10,268 nucleotides of DNA from an uncultured Dermatophilus sp. (GTDB lineage Bacteria > Actinomycetota > Actinomycetes > Actinomycetales > Dermatophilaceae). Positions 1 to 6,707 of the stretch are shown here, in pieces (position 1 is the first letter of the stretch; each line of letters starts with the position of its first letter). Under the pieces are notes generated by a model that saw nothing but the letters and a program-made list of their open reading frames with translations, made no database searches and was not told the origin of the DNA. Where the stretch lies: NCBI GenBank assembly GCA_945876925.1, contig CAMCQD010000027.1, positions 1-10,268 of the forward strand, read 5' to 3'. The position numbers were made by a program, and so were the translations under genes.

Positions 1-100
1 GGACCCGCTCCAGGCTCAGCCCCCGGGCACGGATGGCGTCGCGCAGCGTGCTGGCGAACACGTCGAGGCCAGCGTCCGGGGCCTCGGGCTTACCCGTCAT
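1..100 (-). CDS. XRE-type regulator, N-terminal fragment (cut by window edge)
   Basis: Only the first 33 codons lie in the window; the gene continues past position 1. The peptide begins MTGKPEAPDAGLDVFASTLR and goes on DAIRARGLSLERV. Its segment FASTLRDAIRARGLSLERV matches FAKALRDAIHASGYTLAQLR of the next gene at about 10 of 19 positions. This is the first helix and turn of the same helix-turn-helix domain, so the two are tandem paralogues. The start at 100 is preferred over the in-frame ATG at 109, because a GAGGGG ribosome-binding site sits about 9 bases before 100 but almost touches 109. An 87-bp gap separates it from the upstream paralogue, so co-transcription is likely. Its regulatory target is unknown, and the sensor part is outside the window. 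Confidence 0.7.
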   Translation of the reverse strand, partial: MTGKPEAPDAGLDVFASTLRDAIRARGLSLERV

Positions 101-187
101 CGGTGCCATCCCCTCACCGGGACGGATCGCGGACTGCGCATCAGCTCACATGCCCCCCTGCACGCGCGCACGTGCCCTCACACGACC

Positions 188-1063
188 TCACCACGTCCAG
201 CGCAGCCCGTGATGTCCCGGACCGGGCTGCACGAACACCGCGGTGACCGGGTTCTGCACCCGCAGCGAGGTGGCCTGCTCGCTGCCGGAATCGCCGGCAG
301 CGAACCGCTCGATGCTAGCCGGGACCATGGTCGGGTCGAACCGCATCTCGACGACGGTCTCCTTAGTAGCCCCGACCGTCCCCCGGCAGAACTTCACCTG
401 CGGCTCGGTGCCGCCCACCAGCTCGCAGCGGAACTCGACCATCATCGGCTCACCGGCGCGCAGCGGCCGCTCGAACAGCAGCTCGGCGGCGACGCCCTGA
501 TCCCAGTAGGAGTTCCGGCCCAGGCGGCAGTTCATCACCGGCCGGATCACCGGATAGGCACCGGCGTCCTCGATATCGGTCCACAGGGCGAGCCGGTCCA
601 CGCCCTCACGCCGGGCCAGCAAGGTGAGCCGGGCGGAATGCTCCCGCATGACCCCGAGCGCGTCCAGGGTGATCCGGTCGTGGATGCTCAGCCGGGCCAG
701 CCCGCCGTCCAGATCCAGCCCGAGCTGGGCGAGGGCCGCCTCCGCGTGACCGCCGTACCCGGCGTCGTGCCGGGACGGCGGCGTCGGGAACGCCGTGACA
801 TCGGGGCTGAGGGTGCCGCGCAACGGCAGCAGCGCGGCCAGCGAACCGCGCGGCACCTCCAGCACCTCTTCCAGCACCCCCACCGCCACGACCGAGTTCT
901 GCCGTTCCGGCCGCGACCGGCCCGACTGCCAGTAGCTCAGCGTCGCCGCGCTGACCGGGACGCCGCGCTCGGACAGCGTCGCCCGCAGCTGCGCGAGTGT
1001 ATATCCGCTGGCATGAATCGCGTCGCGCAGTGCCTTGGCGAACGCAGTGGCCTCGGTGGTCAC
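188..1063 (-). CDS. XRE-family helix-turn-helix regulator with C-terminal putative sensor domain
   Basis: This 291-residue protein probably binds DNA in the cytoplasm. Residues 8–55 form an XRE-like helix-turn-helix: FAKALRDAIHASGYTLAQLR, a turn, then VSAATLSYWQSGRSRPER, where the TLSYWQSGR stretch is the likely recognition helix. A second helical part (about 58–80) contains VVAVGVLEEVLEVPRGSLAALL. Residues 125–291 look mixed and strand-rich, with a conserved-looking patch GRNSYWDQGVAAELLFERPL around 182–201; this could be a ligand or partner domain, but I do not recognise it. The start is GTG, since the nearby ATG at 1071 reads only ATG AAG CAG TGA, and I see no strong ribosome-binding site. 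It follows xthA by 49 bp and precedes a paralogue. Family assignment is confident; the regulon is unknown. Confidence 0.85.
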   Translation of the reverse strand: MTTEATAFAKALRDAIHASGYTLAQLRATLSERGVPVSAATLSYWQSGRSRPERQNSVVAVGVLEEVLEVPRGSLAALLPLRGTLSPDVTAFPTPPSRHDAGYGGHAEAALAQLGLDLDGGLARLSIHDRITLDALGVMREHSARLTLLARREGVDRLALWTDIEDAGAYPVIRPVMNCRLGRNSYWDQGVAAELLFERPLRAGEPMMVEFRCELVGGTEPQVKFCRGTVGATKETVVEMRFDPTMVPASIERFAAGDSGSEQATSLRVQNPVTAVFVQPGPGHHGLRWTW

Positions 1064-1112
1064 TGCTTCATGGTAAGAGCCTCGGCGCCGATGAGAGTCC
1101 CGCCCGGGAAGA

Positions 1113-1949
1113 TCACCGCCCGTAGTCCACGATCACCGGCGCATGATCGCTCCACCGCTGGGAGTACTCGGCCGCCCGGCCGATCTCATGATGCCGGACC
1201 CGGGCCGCCAGCGCAGGCGTAGCCAGCTGGTAGTCGATCCGCCAGCCGGCGTCATTGTCGAACGCCTGGCCGCGCCAGGTCCACCAGGTGTACGGCCCGG
1301 GACCGGGCCCGGACTGCTCGCGGCCGATATCGGCGACCAGGCCGCCGTCGATCCATGCGTCGAGATAAGCGCGCTCCTGCGGGAGGAACCCGGCCTTCTT
1401 CACATTGCCCCGCCAGTTCTTGATGTCTGCCTCACGATGAGCGACGTTGAGATCACCGGCCACCAGCAGCGGCTCGTCGTCATCCCGGGCCCGGCGCAGC
1501 CGCGCGGTCACCGCGTCGAGCATGGCGTACTTGGCCGCCATCACCTCGGGGCGGGCCGCGTCACCGCTGTGCACATACGCCGAGGCGAGCGTGACCGGGC
1601 CGAACGGGGCCTGCACCGTGGCCTCCAGCCAGCGCCCCTCATCCGCGAGCACCATCGCCCCGGGGGCGGCCTGGGGGCCCGGATCAGGCAGGCCGATGAC
1701 GGGCTCGGACACCTGCCAGCCCGGGCGGGTTAGCAGGGCCACCCCGGCCCGCCCGGCGGCCGAGCTGCCGGCGAGGTGGACGGTGTAACCGGCCAGCGGG
1801 GTCCCGGCGATCGCCTGGTCGAACTGGGCCCGCGTCGCCCGCGTCTCCTGCAGGGCCAGCACATCGGGTTCCGCAGCCACCAGCCAGGGCACCGCTCCCC
1901 GCCGCACTGCCGCCCGGATGCCGTTGACGTTCGCCGTGATGACTCGCAT
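1113..1949 (-). CDS. xthA: Exodeoxyribonuclease III (AP endonuclease, Xth family)
   Basis: A 278-residue member of the exonuclease III/AP-endonuclease family. The family removes nucleotides 3'→5' from duplex DNA, cleans blocked 3' ends and cuts at abasic sites in base excision repair. Signature residues are all present: N7 in ITANVNGIR, E35 in LALQETR, Y125 in ASAYVHSGD, D166 and N168 in GDLNVAHRE, the DIKNWRGN box at 175–182, D239 in WRIDYQLA, and D268–H269 in WSDHAPV. The length is close to the usual 260–270. I chose ATG 1949 because family members start MRVITANVNGIR; ATG 1958 (MGG extension) remains possible, and the long open frame further upstream to 2186 lacks family similarity. It lies 82 bp after the four-cysteine small protein and 49 bp before the XRE gene. 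The function is secure; the exact start is less so. Confidence 0.95.
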   Translation of the reverse strand: MRVITANVNGIRAAVRRGAVPWLVAAEPDVLALQETRATRAQFDQAIAGTPLAGYTVHLAGSSAAGRAGVALLTRPGWQVSEPVIGLPDPGPQAAPGAMVLADEGRWLEATVQAPFGPVTLASAYVHSGDAARPEVMAAKYAMLDAVTARLRRARDDDEPLLVAGDLNVAHREADIKNWRGNVKKAGFLPQERAYLDAWIDGGLVADIGREQSGPGPGPYTWWTWRGQAFDNDAGWRIDYQLATPALAARVRHHEIGRAAEYSQRWSDHAPVIVDYGR

Positions 1950-2031
1950 ACCGCCCATCCTGCCTGCTGACCGGGACCGGGCGCTCGCGCGGGGGCCCGG
2001 CAGGCCTTCATCCCGCAAGCACCGGCACCGG

Positions 2032-2238
2032 TCAGCGTTCCCGCAGGGCGCGCCGGGAGCGGGCCAGCTCCTCCTTGAGCTCCGGGTCGTCCATGACCAG
2101 GTACACCAGCGGGCAGTCCTGCGGGCCGCTGGCCCCGATATGGCAGAGCGTGCACGGGTCACCAGGCCGGATGGGGCACTTCGCATCCGGCCGGGCCCGG
2201 GCGCGGCCGGGCAGCTGCGGGCCAGGCGGGCTGGTCAT
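2032..2238 (-). CDS. Small four-cysteine protein, DUF6767-like
   Basis: A 68-residue protein with a basic, proline-rich N-terminus, a cysteine core KCPIRPGDPCTLCHIGASGP followed by QDC, then LVYLVMDDPELKEELARSRR. The four cysteines are spaced C-x7-C-x2-C-x9-C, a plausible zinc or iron-sulphur site, followed by a short hydrophobic segment and a charged helix. The CPIRPGDPCTLC…GP.DC.LVYLVM.DP pattern matches what I recall of the actinobacterial family DUF6767, whose function is unknown; this is from memory, not a search. There is no signal peptide. It starts 39 bp after icd stops, with no strong terminator between, so it is probably on the icd transcript. Its own ribosome-binding site is weak. 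A shared promoter with icd or a link to xthA is speculation. Confidence 0.8.
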   Translation of the reverse strand: MTSPPGPQLPGRARARPDAKCPIRPGDPCTLCHIGASGPQDCPLVYLVMDDPELKEELARSRRALRER

Positions 2239-2277
2239 GCCACCATCGTCCCGGAAACCGGCGGCCCGCGCACGACC

Positions 2278-4524
2278 TCACATGGAATCGATGATGGCGT
2301 TGAGGGTGGCGCTCGGGCGCATCGAGGCCGCCACGGCAGCCGGGTCGGGCCGGTAGTACCCGCCCAGGTCGGCCGGCGTGCCCTGGGCGCCGATGAGCTC
2401 GGCGCCGATCACCGCCTCCTCAGCGGCCAGCCGCTCGGCCACCGGGGCGAATGTCCCGGCCAGCCCGGCATCCGCGTCCTGCTCAGCGAGCGCCTGCGCC
2501 CAGTACAGCGCCAGGTAGTAGTGGCTGCCGCGGTTGTCGATCCCGCCGAGCCTGCGGGCCGGGGACTTGTCCTCCTCCAGGAACCGGGCGATGGCCGCGT
2601 CCAGCGTGGCGGCCAGCACCTGGGCCCTGGCGTTGCCGGAGCTGACCGCGATGTGCTCCAGCGCGGCACCCAGGGCGCAGAACTCGCCCAGGCTGTCCCA
2701 GCGCAGGTAACCCTCGGCGACGAACTGCTGCACGTGCTTAGGTGCCGAGCCGCCCGCGCCGGTCTCGAACAGCCCGCCGCCGGCCAGCAGCGGCACGATC
2801 GAGAGCATCTTGGCGCTGGTGCCCAGCTCGAGGATGGGGAACAAGTCGGTGAGGTAGTCACGCAGCACATTGCCGGTCACCGAGATGGTGTTCGCGCCGC
2901 GGCGGAGGCGCTCCAGGGTGTACTCCATCGCCGCGACCGGATCCTTGATGAGCACGGTGAGGCCGTCGAGGTCGTGGTCGCCCAGGTAGCGGGTGACCTT
3001 GGCGATGATGTTGGCGTCGTGCGCCCGGTGGCCGTCCAGCCAGAACACCGCCGGGGTGCCCGAGAGCCGGGCGCGCCGCACGGCCAGGCCCACCCAGTCG
3101 CGCACGGCGTCGTCCTGGGTGCGCGCCATGCGCCAGATGTCCCCGGCCTGCACGTCGTGCTCCATGAGCACCTCGCCGGCGTCGCTGACCACCTCGACCC
3201 GGCCGTCCGCCGGGACGACGAACGTGGTCGGGTGGCTGCCGTACTCCTCGGCCTTCCTGGCCATGAGGCCCACATTGGGCACATCGCCCATGGTGGCCGG
3301 GTCGAAGGCGCCGTTGCGGCGGCAGTCCTCCATGATCGCGGCGTACATGGTGGCGTAGCACCGGTCCGGGATCATCGCCAGCGTCGGCTGACGCTCCCCG
3401 GCGGCGTTCCACATCTGCCCGGAGTCGCGCACGACCACCGGCATGGAGGCGTCCACGATGATGTCGTTGGGCGCGTGCAGGTTGGTGATGCCCCTGCCGG
3501 AGTCGGCCATCGCCAGCGCGGGCCGGGAGGCGCGGGCCTCCTCGATGGCCCCGGCGATGGCGTCCTGGTCAGCCTGCGGGAGGGTGGCGATCTTGGCGTA
3601 CAGGTCGCCCAGGCCCAGGTCCGGGTTGACCCCGGCGGCCTCCAGCTGGGCGGCGAACCGGGTGAACACGTCCTCGAAGAACACGCTGACGGCGTGCCCG
3701 AACATCACCGGGTCGGACACCTTCATCATGGTGGCCTTCAGGTGCAGGGAGAGCAGCAGGTCGTCGGCCCTGGCGGCCTCGATCGCAGCGGCGTAGAAGG
3801 ACCGCAGCGCGGCCACCGACATGAAGGTGCCGTCGAGCACTTCCCCCGGCGAGGCGGACAGGCCCCCGGCGAGGACGGTCTGCTCGCCGTCAGCGCCGGT
3901 GAACCGGATGGAGAAGCCAGCCGGGGCGGAGCACACGATGGACTTCTCATTGCCGTAGAAGTCGCCCTCGTCCATGTGGGCCACGCGCGCCCTGGTGTCC
4001 GGCGACCAGGCACCCAGCCGGTGCGGATGACGCTGGGCGAACGCCTTCACCGCCGCGGGCGCGCGCCGGTCTGAGTTGCCTTCGCGCAGCACCGGGTTGA
4101 CCGCCGAGCCGAGCACCCTGGCGTAGGCTGCGGCGACCTCGCGCTCGGCGTCGGTGGCCGGGCGCTCGGGGTAGTCCGGCACCGGGAAGCCCGCGGCCTG
4201 CAGCTCGGCGATGGCCGCCTTGAGCTGCGGCACCGAGGCGGAGATGTTCGGCAGCTTGATGATGGTGGCCGCCGGGTCCTGGGTGAGCGCGCCCAGCGCG
4301 GCCAGGTCATCGGCGACGCGCTGCTCCTCGCCCAGCCGCTGCGGGAACTGGGCCAGGATGCGGCCGGCCAGCGAGATGTCGCTGGTGGTCACGTCGATAC
4401 CGGCCGCGCTGGCGAACCCCCGGACGATGGGCAGCAGCGAGTACGTCGCCAGGGCCGGGGCTTCGTCGGTCAGCGTCCACACGATCTGGTTACTGGTCAC
4501 GATGAACTTCGGCTCCTTCGTCAC
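2278..4524 (-). CDS. icd: Monomeric NADP-dependent isocitrate dehydrogenase
   Basis: A 748-residue enzyme of the monomeric type (about 740 residues), unrelated in length to the roughly 415-residue dimeric form. It oxidatively decarboxylates isocitrate to 2-oxoglutarate in the TCA cycle, producing NADPH. Residues known from the Azotobacter/Corynebacterium enzymes align here with a constant +8 offset: substrate residues S140 (GSAVNP), K263 (LHLKAT), Y428 (EEYGSHP) and R555; metal-binding D358 (IVDASMP), D556 and D560 (RDYLTD); NADP-binding H597 (APKHVQQ), R608 (YLRWDSLGE) and R657. All are intact, so an active NADP enzyme is expected. The start is GTG 4524, with GGGAGG seven bases upstream; a TTG at 4542 is possible but lies before that site. 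It heads the left block and is divergent from the 285-residue unknown gene. Confidence 0.97.
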   Translation of the reverse strand: MTKEPKFIVTSNQIVWTLTDEAPALATYSLLPIVRGFASAAGIDVTTSDISLAGRILAQFPQRLGEEQRVADDLAALGALTQDPAATIIKLPNISASVPQLKAAIAELQAAGFPVPDYPERPATDAEREVAAAYARVLGSAVNPVLREGNSDRRAPAAVKAFAQRHPHRLGAWSPDTRARVAHMDEGDFYGNEKSIVCSAPAGFSIRFTGADGEQTVLAGGLSASPGEVLDGTFMSVAALRSFYAAAIEAARADDLLLSLHLKATMMKVSDPVMFGHAVSVFFEDVFTRFAAQLEAAGVNPDLGLGDLYAKIATLPQADQDAIAGAIEEARASRPALAMADSGRGITNLHAPNDIIVDASMPVVVRDSGQMWNAAGERQPTLAMIPDRCYATMYAAIMEDCRRNGAFDPATMGDVPNVGLMARKAEEYGSHPTTFVVPADGRVEVVSDAGEVLMEHDVQAGDIWRMARTQDDAVRDWVGLAVRRARLSGTPAVFWLDGHRAHDANIIAKVTRYLGDHDLDGLTVLIKDPVAAMEYTLERLRRGANTISVTGNVLRDYLTDLFPILELGTSAKMLSIVPLLAGGGLFETGAGGSAPKHVQQFVAEGYLRWDSLGEFCALGAALEHIAVSSGNARAQVLAATLDAAIARFLEEDKSPARRLGGIDNRGSHYYLALYWAQALAEQDADAGLAGTFAPVAERLAAEEAVIGAELIGAQGTPADLGGYYRPDPAAVAASMRPSATLNAIIDSM

Positions 4525-4531
4525 GGTGCGG

Positions 4532-4537
4532 CCTCCC
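4532..4537 (-). promoter_or_regulatory. Ribosome-binding site of icd
   Basis: On the minus strand this reads GGGAGG, seven bases before GTG 4524. It decides the start against the TTG at 4542, which would place the site inside the coding frame. Confidence 0.75.
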
Positions 4538-4548
4538 GCCAACGTACC

Positions 4549-4566
4549 TTGATATCGAGATATCTA
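4549..4566 (-). promoter_or_regulatory. Imperfect palindrome, possible operator of icd
   Basis: The plus strand reads TTGATATC-GA-GATATCTA. The arms pair at 7 of 8 positions, and GATATC, itself a palindrome, occurs twice. It lies 25–42 bases before the icd start codon, in the core promoter or leader, and stands out as AT-rich in a very GC-rich gap. The shape suits a dimeric regulator (MarR- or TetR-like sites look like this), but I cannot name the protein. The rest of the 193-bp divergent gap (4525–4717) must hold promoters in both directions; I could not identify convincing −35/−10 pairs. Confidence 0.4.
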
Positions 4567-4717
4567 CGAGGGGAGGCGGACGGTCGGTTCGCCTGAACGG
4601 TATCCCCTGCGAGCCCGGGCCGGGGGCAGGCAGGCTCGCCGGGCACGTCAGGGCGGGCAGTCTCGCAGCCGGCACCCCGGTCGCTACCGGGCAGGCCGAT
4701 AGGCGAGGATGGGTGCC

Positions 4718-5575
4718 ATGGCTGGTTCGTCGTACCCGCACATCGTCTTCGCCGCGAATGAGCAGACCCTCCCCAAGGGCGAGCTGGAGTCACTGCTGCA
4801 TGAGCTGTTCGGCGGGGAGGAGGACGGCGGCGCCAGCACGGCGCAGGGCGCGCTCGACGTGACCCTCACGCTGGGCGGGTACACCTTCACCTTCTGGTAC
4901 GACGACGAGGCCGAGGGGCTGGGCACCCGGTACGCGGCCTTCGCCCCCCCGCTGCGCCAGCGCCGGATCGGGCAGTGCACCACGATGATCGACCTGTCCG
5001 GCGAGGCCGATCCGCAAGGGACGCACCGGGAGGCGGCCGAGCGGATCACCCAGGCGCTGTCCCGGGCCGACGGGGTGTACGTGTTCTCCGAGGAGAGTAA
5101 GCGCTTCGTCGGACTGGACTACGACGACCCGTTCGCCGCGGAACCGGATCCGGCGCAGGCCGCGGAACCTGCCGGGGAGCCCGCCGCCGGGCCCGCTGCG
5201 GCGGAGCAGAAAGCTGCGGCAGAGCCGGAGGCTTCGGCAGAGCCCGGGCAGGAGACGGCCGCCATCGTCACCCCGCCCTTCGCCGCTCCCGCGCCCGGGG
5301 CGGTCAGCGGGCCGCAGGAGCCCGCTCCCGCCAGCGAGCCCGGGACGGGGGCCGAGCCAGCCGTCCCGGCAGCGGACGGGCCAGCGGCGCAGACCGACCC
5401 GGAACCGGCCGCAGCTGCGCCGGAACCGGCTCCGGAATCAGCGCAACCGGCCGGGGACGAGCCCGCCGCACCCGCATCAGCACCAGCCGCCGAGCCGGCC
5501 CCTGCTCCGGAACCGGCCCCCGAGCAGGGCACGCAGGGCTTCTTCCGGCGCATGTTCGGCCGCCGCAAGGGCTGA
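4718..5575 (+). CDS. Unplaced protein: globular N-domain, Ala/Pro/Glu-rich tail, basic C-terminus
   Basis: I do not recognise this 285-residue protein. Residues 1–137 look globular, with YPHIVFAANEQTLP near the start, a strand-rich aromatic part (VTLTLGGYTFTFWYDDEAEG), then TTMIDLSGEADPQGTHREAA, a helix and GVYVFSEESKRFVGLDYDDP. Residues about 141–270 are nearly all Ala, Pro, Glu, Gly and Ser with repeated EPA/PEP units; the only basic residue from 140 to 275 is K165. The last 12 residues, GFFRRMFGRRKG, are basic and hydrophobic and could touch membrane, nucleic acid or a partner. There is no signal peptide or membrane span, so it is probably cytoplasmic. ATG 4718 is preferred to ATG 4709, because GAGG ends nine bases before 4718 but abuts 4709. 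It is divergent from icd and ends before a convergent hairpin. Confidence 0.85.
   Translation: MAGSSYPHIVFAANEQTLPKGELESLLHELFGGEEDGGASTAQGALDVTLTLGGYTFTFWYDDEAEGLGTRYAAFAPPLRQRRIGQCTTMIDLSGEADPQGTHREAAERITQALSRADGVYVFSEESKRFVGLDYDDPFAAEPDPAQAAEPAGEPAAGPAAAEQKAAAEPEASAEPGQETAAIVTPPFAAPAPGAVSGPQEPAPASEPGTGAEPAVPAADGPAAQTDPEPAAAAPEPAPESAQPAGDEPAAPASAPAAEPAPAPEPAPEQGTQGFFRRMFGRRKG
5138..5527 (+). repeat. Low-complexity Ala/Pro/Glu-coding tract
   Basis: This part of the 285-residue protein codes for about 130 residues of irregular EPA, PEP and AAEP units such as AAEPAPAPEPAPEQ. The DNA contains many near copies of GAACCGGC and GAGCCCGC but no exact long tandem repeat. It is an acidic, probably disordered linker whose length likely varies between strains by slippage or recombination. 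Confidence 0.8.
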
Positions 5576-5602
5576 CCGGCGCGGCACCCGGCACCGCCAG
5601 GC

Positions 5603-5634
5603 GGCACGCCGGGCCGGCCACGGCCCGGCGTGCC
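5603..5634. terminator. 14-bp hairpin between convergent genes
   Basis: Perfect inverted repeat: GGCACGCCGGGCCG at 5603–5616 pairs with 5621–5634 around a GCCA loop. It starts 27 bases after the stop of the 285-residue protein and lies 48 bases beyond the SDR stop, so it can serve both genes. There is no T-run, as is usual for high-GC actinobacterial hairpins. Confidence 0.75.
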
Positions 5635-5682
5635 CCTCTGACCCGGGAGGTAAGGGTGGCTGCGGTCGCCCGCCCCCGGGAG

Positions 5683-6417
5683 TCAGTCCTGGGTGCGGTG
5701 GGCGATGGTGGCGGAAACCTGGTCACGGGCCAGGATGACGATGCGGTCGACGTTGACGTGCGGCGGGCGGGCCACGATCCAGGCGATCGCATCGGCGATG
5801 TCCTGCGCGCTCAGCGGCGTCATCCCGCGGTACACCGCGTCGGCAGCAGCCTGGTCGCCCCGGAACCGCACGAGCGAGAACTCGGTCTCGACCATGCCCG
5901 GGTCCATCTCGCACACCCGGACCGGCTGCCCGAGCAGCTCGATCCGCAGCACGCGGGTGAGCGCGGCCACGGCGAACTTGGCCGCGTTGTAGCCGCCGCC
6001 ACCGGCGTAGGCCTCGTGCCCGGCGATCGAGCCCACGTTGATGATCTGGCCGTCACCGGAGGCGATGAGCGCCGGGAGCAGCCCCTTGACCATGCGGACG
6101 GTGCCCAGCACGTTGGTGTCATACATGGCCTGCCAGTCGCTGATCGCCGATTCGGCGATGCTCTCCCGGCCGATCGCCCCGCCGGCGCAGTTGACCAGCA
6201 CGTCGCACCGGTCCGCCTGGGCGACGAACCGTGCCACCGAGTGGTCGTCGGTAACGTCGAGCGCGACGGCCCGCCCGCCGGTCTCTGCGGCGATCTGCTC
6301 GATCCGGTCGAGGCGGCGCGCCCCGAGGATGACGTGGAAGCCCTGCTGCGCCAGCGTCCGCGCGGTAGCCGCGCCGATCCCGCTGCTCGCTCCGGTGACT
6401 ACGGCGACTTTCGGCAT
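5683..6417 (-). CDS. Short-chain dehydrogenase/reductase, YdfG-like
   Basis: A 244-residue classical SDR, an NAD(P)-dependent oxidoreductase acting on a hydroxyl/ketone. It has the dinucleotide motif TGASSGIG at 8–15, D54 in LDVTDD, NCAGG at 76–80, N102, and the catalytic set S130, Y143, K147 (YNAAK). ARRLDR at 33–38, after the second strand, favours NADP(H). The PGMVETEFS loop and the C-terminal pattern PLSAQDIADAIAWIVARPPHVNVDRI resemble YdfG/3-hydroxy-acid (serine-type) dehydrogenases, so a small hydroxy acid is a reasonable guess; the substrate is not determinable. The start at 6417 has AAAGG seven bases upstream. It is monocistronic as far as visible: convergent with the 285-residue protein and divergent from the aquaporin gene. 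Confidence 0.92.
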   Translation of the reverse strand: MPKVAVVTGASSGIGAATARTLAQQGFHVILGARRLDRIEQIAAETGGRAVALDVTDDHSVARFVAQADRCDVLVNCAGGAIGRESIAESAISDWQAMYDTNVLGTVRMVKGLLPALIASGDGQIINVGSIAGHEAYAGGGGYNAAKFAVAALTRVLRIELLGQPVRVCEMDPGMVETEFSLVRFRGDQAAADAVYRGMTPLSAQDIADAIAWIVARPPHVNVDRIVILARDQVSATIAHRTQD

Positions 6418-6707
6418 TGCTCAGCCTTTCGCTGGGGGTTACCTCACCGGAGGACGGCTCCGGCGACCGGACGACGCTGGCCATCCTAGGGTGGCGGTTC
6501 CCGGGCGGGCCGCCCCGCTTTCCCCAGGCGTCCGATTACTACTGAATTCGACTGCGCACCAATTAATTTCAGGTCAATATCCGGAGACTCGCGCAAGCCT
6601 GGCGGGATAGCGTCGAGTACGGCCTGAGATCGCAGCGCAGCGATCACGGCAGGCTGTCGCCGGCCCCGGCGCAGTGCGGGGGCCGCCCGTTCAGCAAGGA
6701 GTCCCCC
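6418..6707. promoter_or_regulatory. Divergent intergenic region, SDR / aquaporin
   Basis: This 290-bp gap has no supported gene. It holds the promoters for the SDR (minus) and the aquaporin (plus). Positions about 6536–6582 are roughly 60% A+T, far above the surroundings, and include the palindrome AATTAATT at 6561–6568. The aquaporin ribosome-binding site AAGGAG lies six to seven bases before its ATG. I found no convincing −35/−10 pair in the AT-rich part. Confidence 0.5.
6606..6616 (+). promoter_or_regulatory. Possible −10 region of the aquaporin gene (GATAGCGTCGA)
   Basis: TAGCGT at 6608–6613 fits the loose actinobacterial −10 pattern TANNNT. The same 11 bases occur upstream of mdh at 7598–7608. 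No good −35 is visible at 16–19 bases upstream, so an extended −10 promoter or a shared regulator site are both possible. Confidence 0.35.

Noticed and set aside
1064..1071. ATG at 1071 as start of the XRE gene
   Set aside because: It reads ATG AAG CAG TGA and stops at once; GTG 1063 opens the long frame.
1977..2000. Hairpin CCGGGC/GCCCGG between the four-cysteine gene and xthA as a terminator
   Set aside because: Only six base pairs with a 12-base loop, which is common by chance in DNA this GC-rich.
1950..2186. N-terminal extension of xthA to 2186
   Set aside because: It overlaps the four-cysteine gene, is Arg-rich without family similarity, and members of the family begin at MRVITANVNG.
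1918..4074. Very long open frame on the plus strand, antisense to icd
   Set aside because: The product is a His/Gly/Val/Arg-rich shadow typical of the reverse frame of GC-rich DNA. The minus strand codes for a complete icd with all active-site residues.
4525..4542. Upstream TTG start for icd
   Set aside because: The GGGAGG ribosome-binding site lies within this stretch, at the correct distance from GTG 4524.
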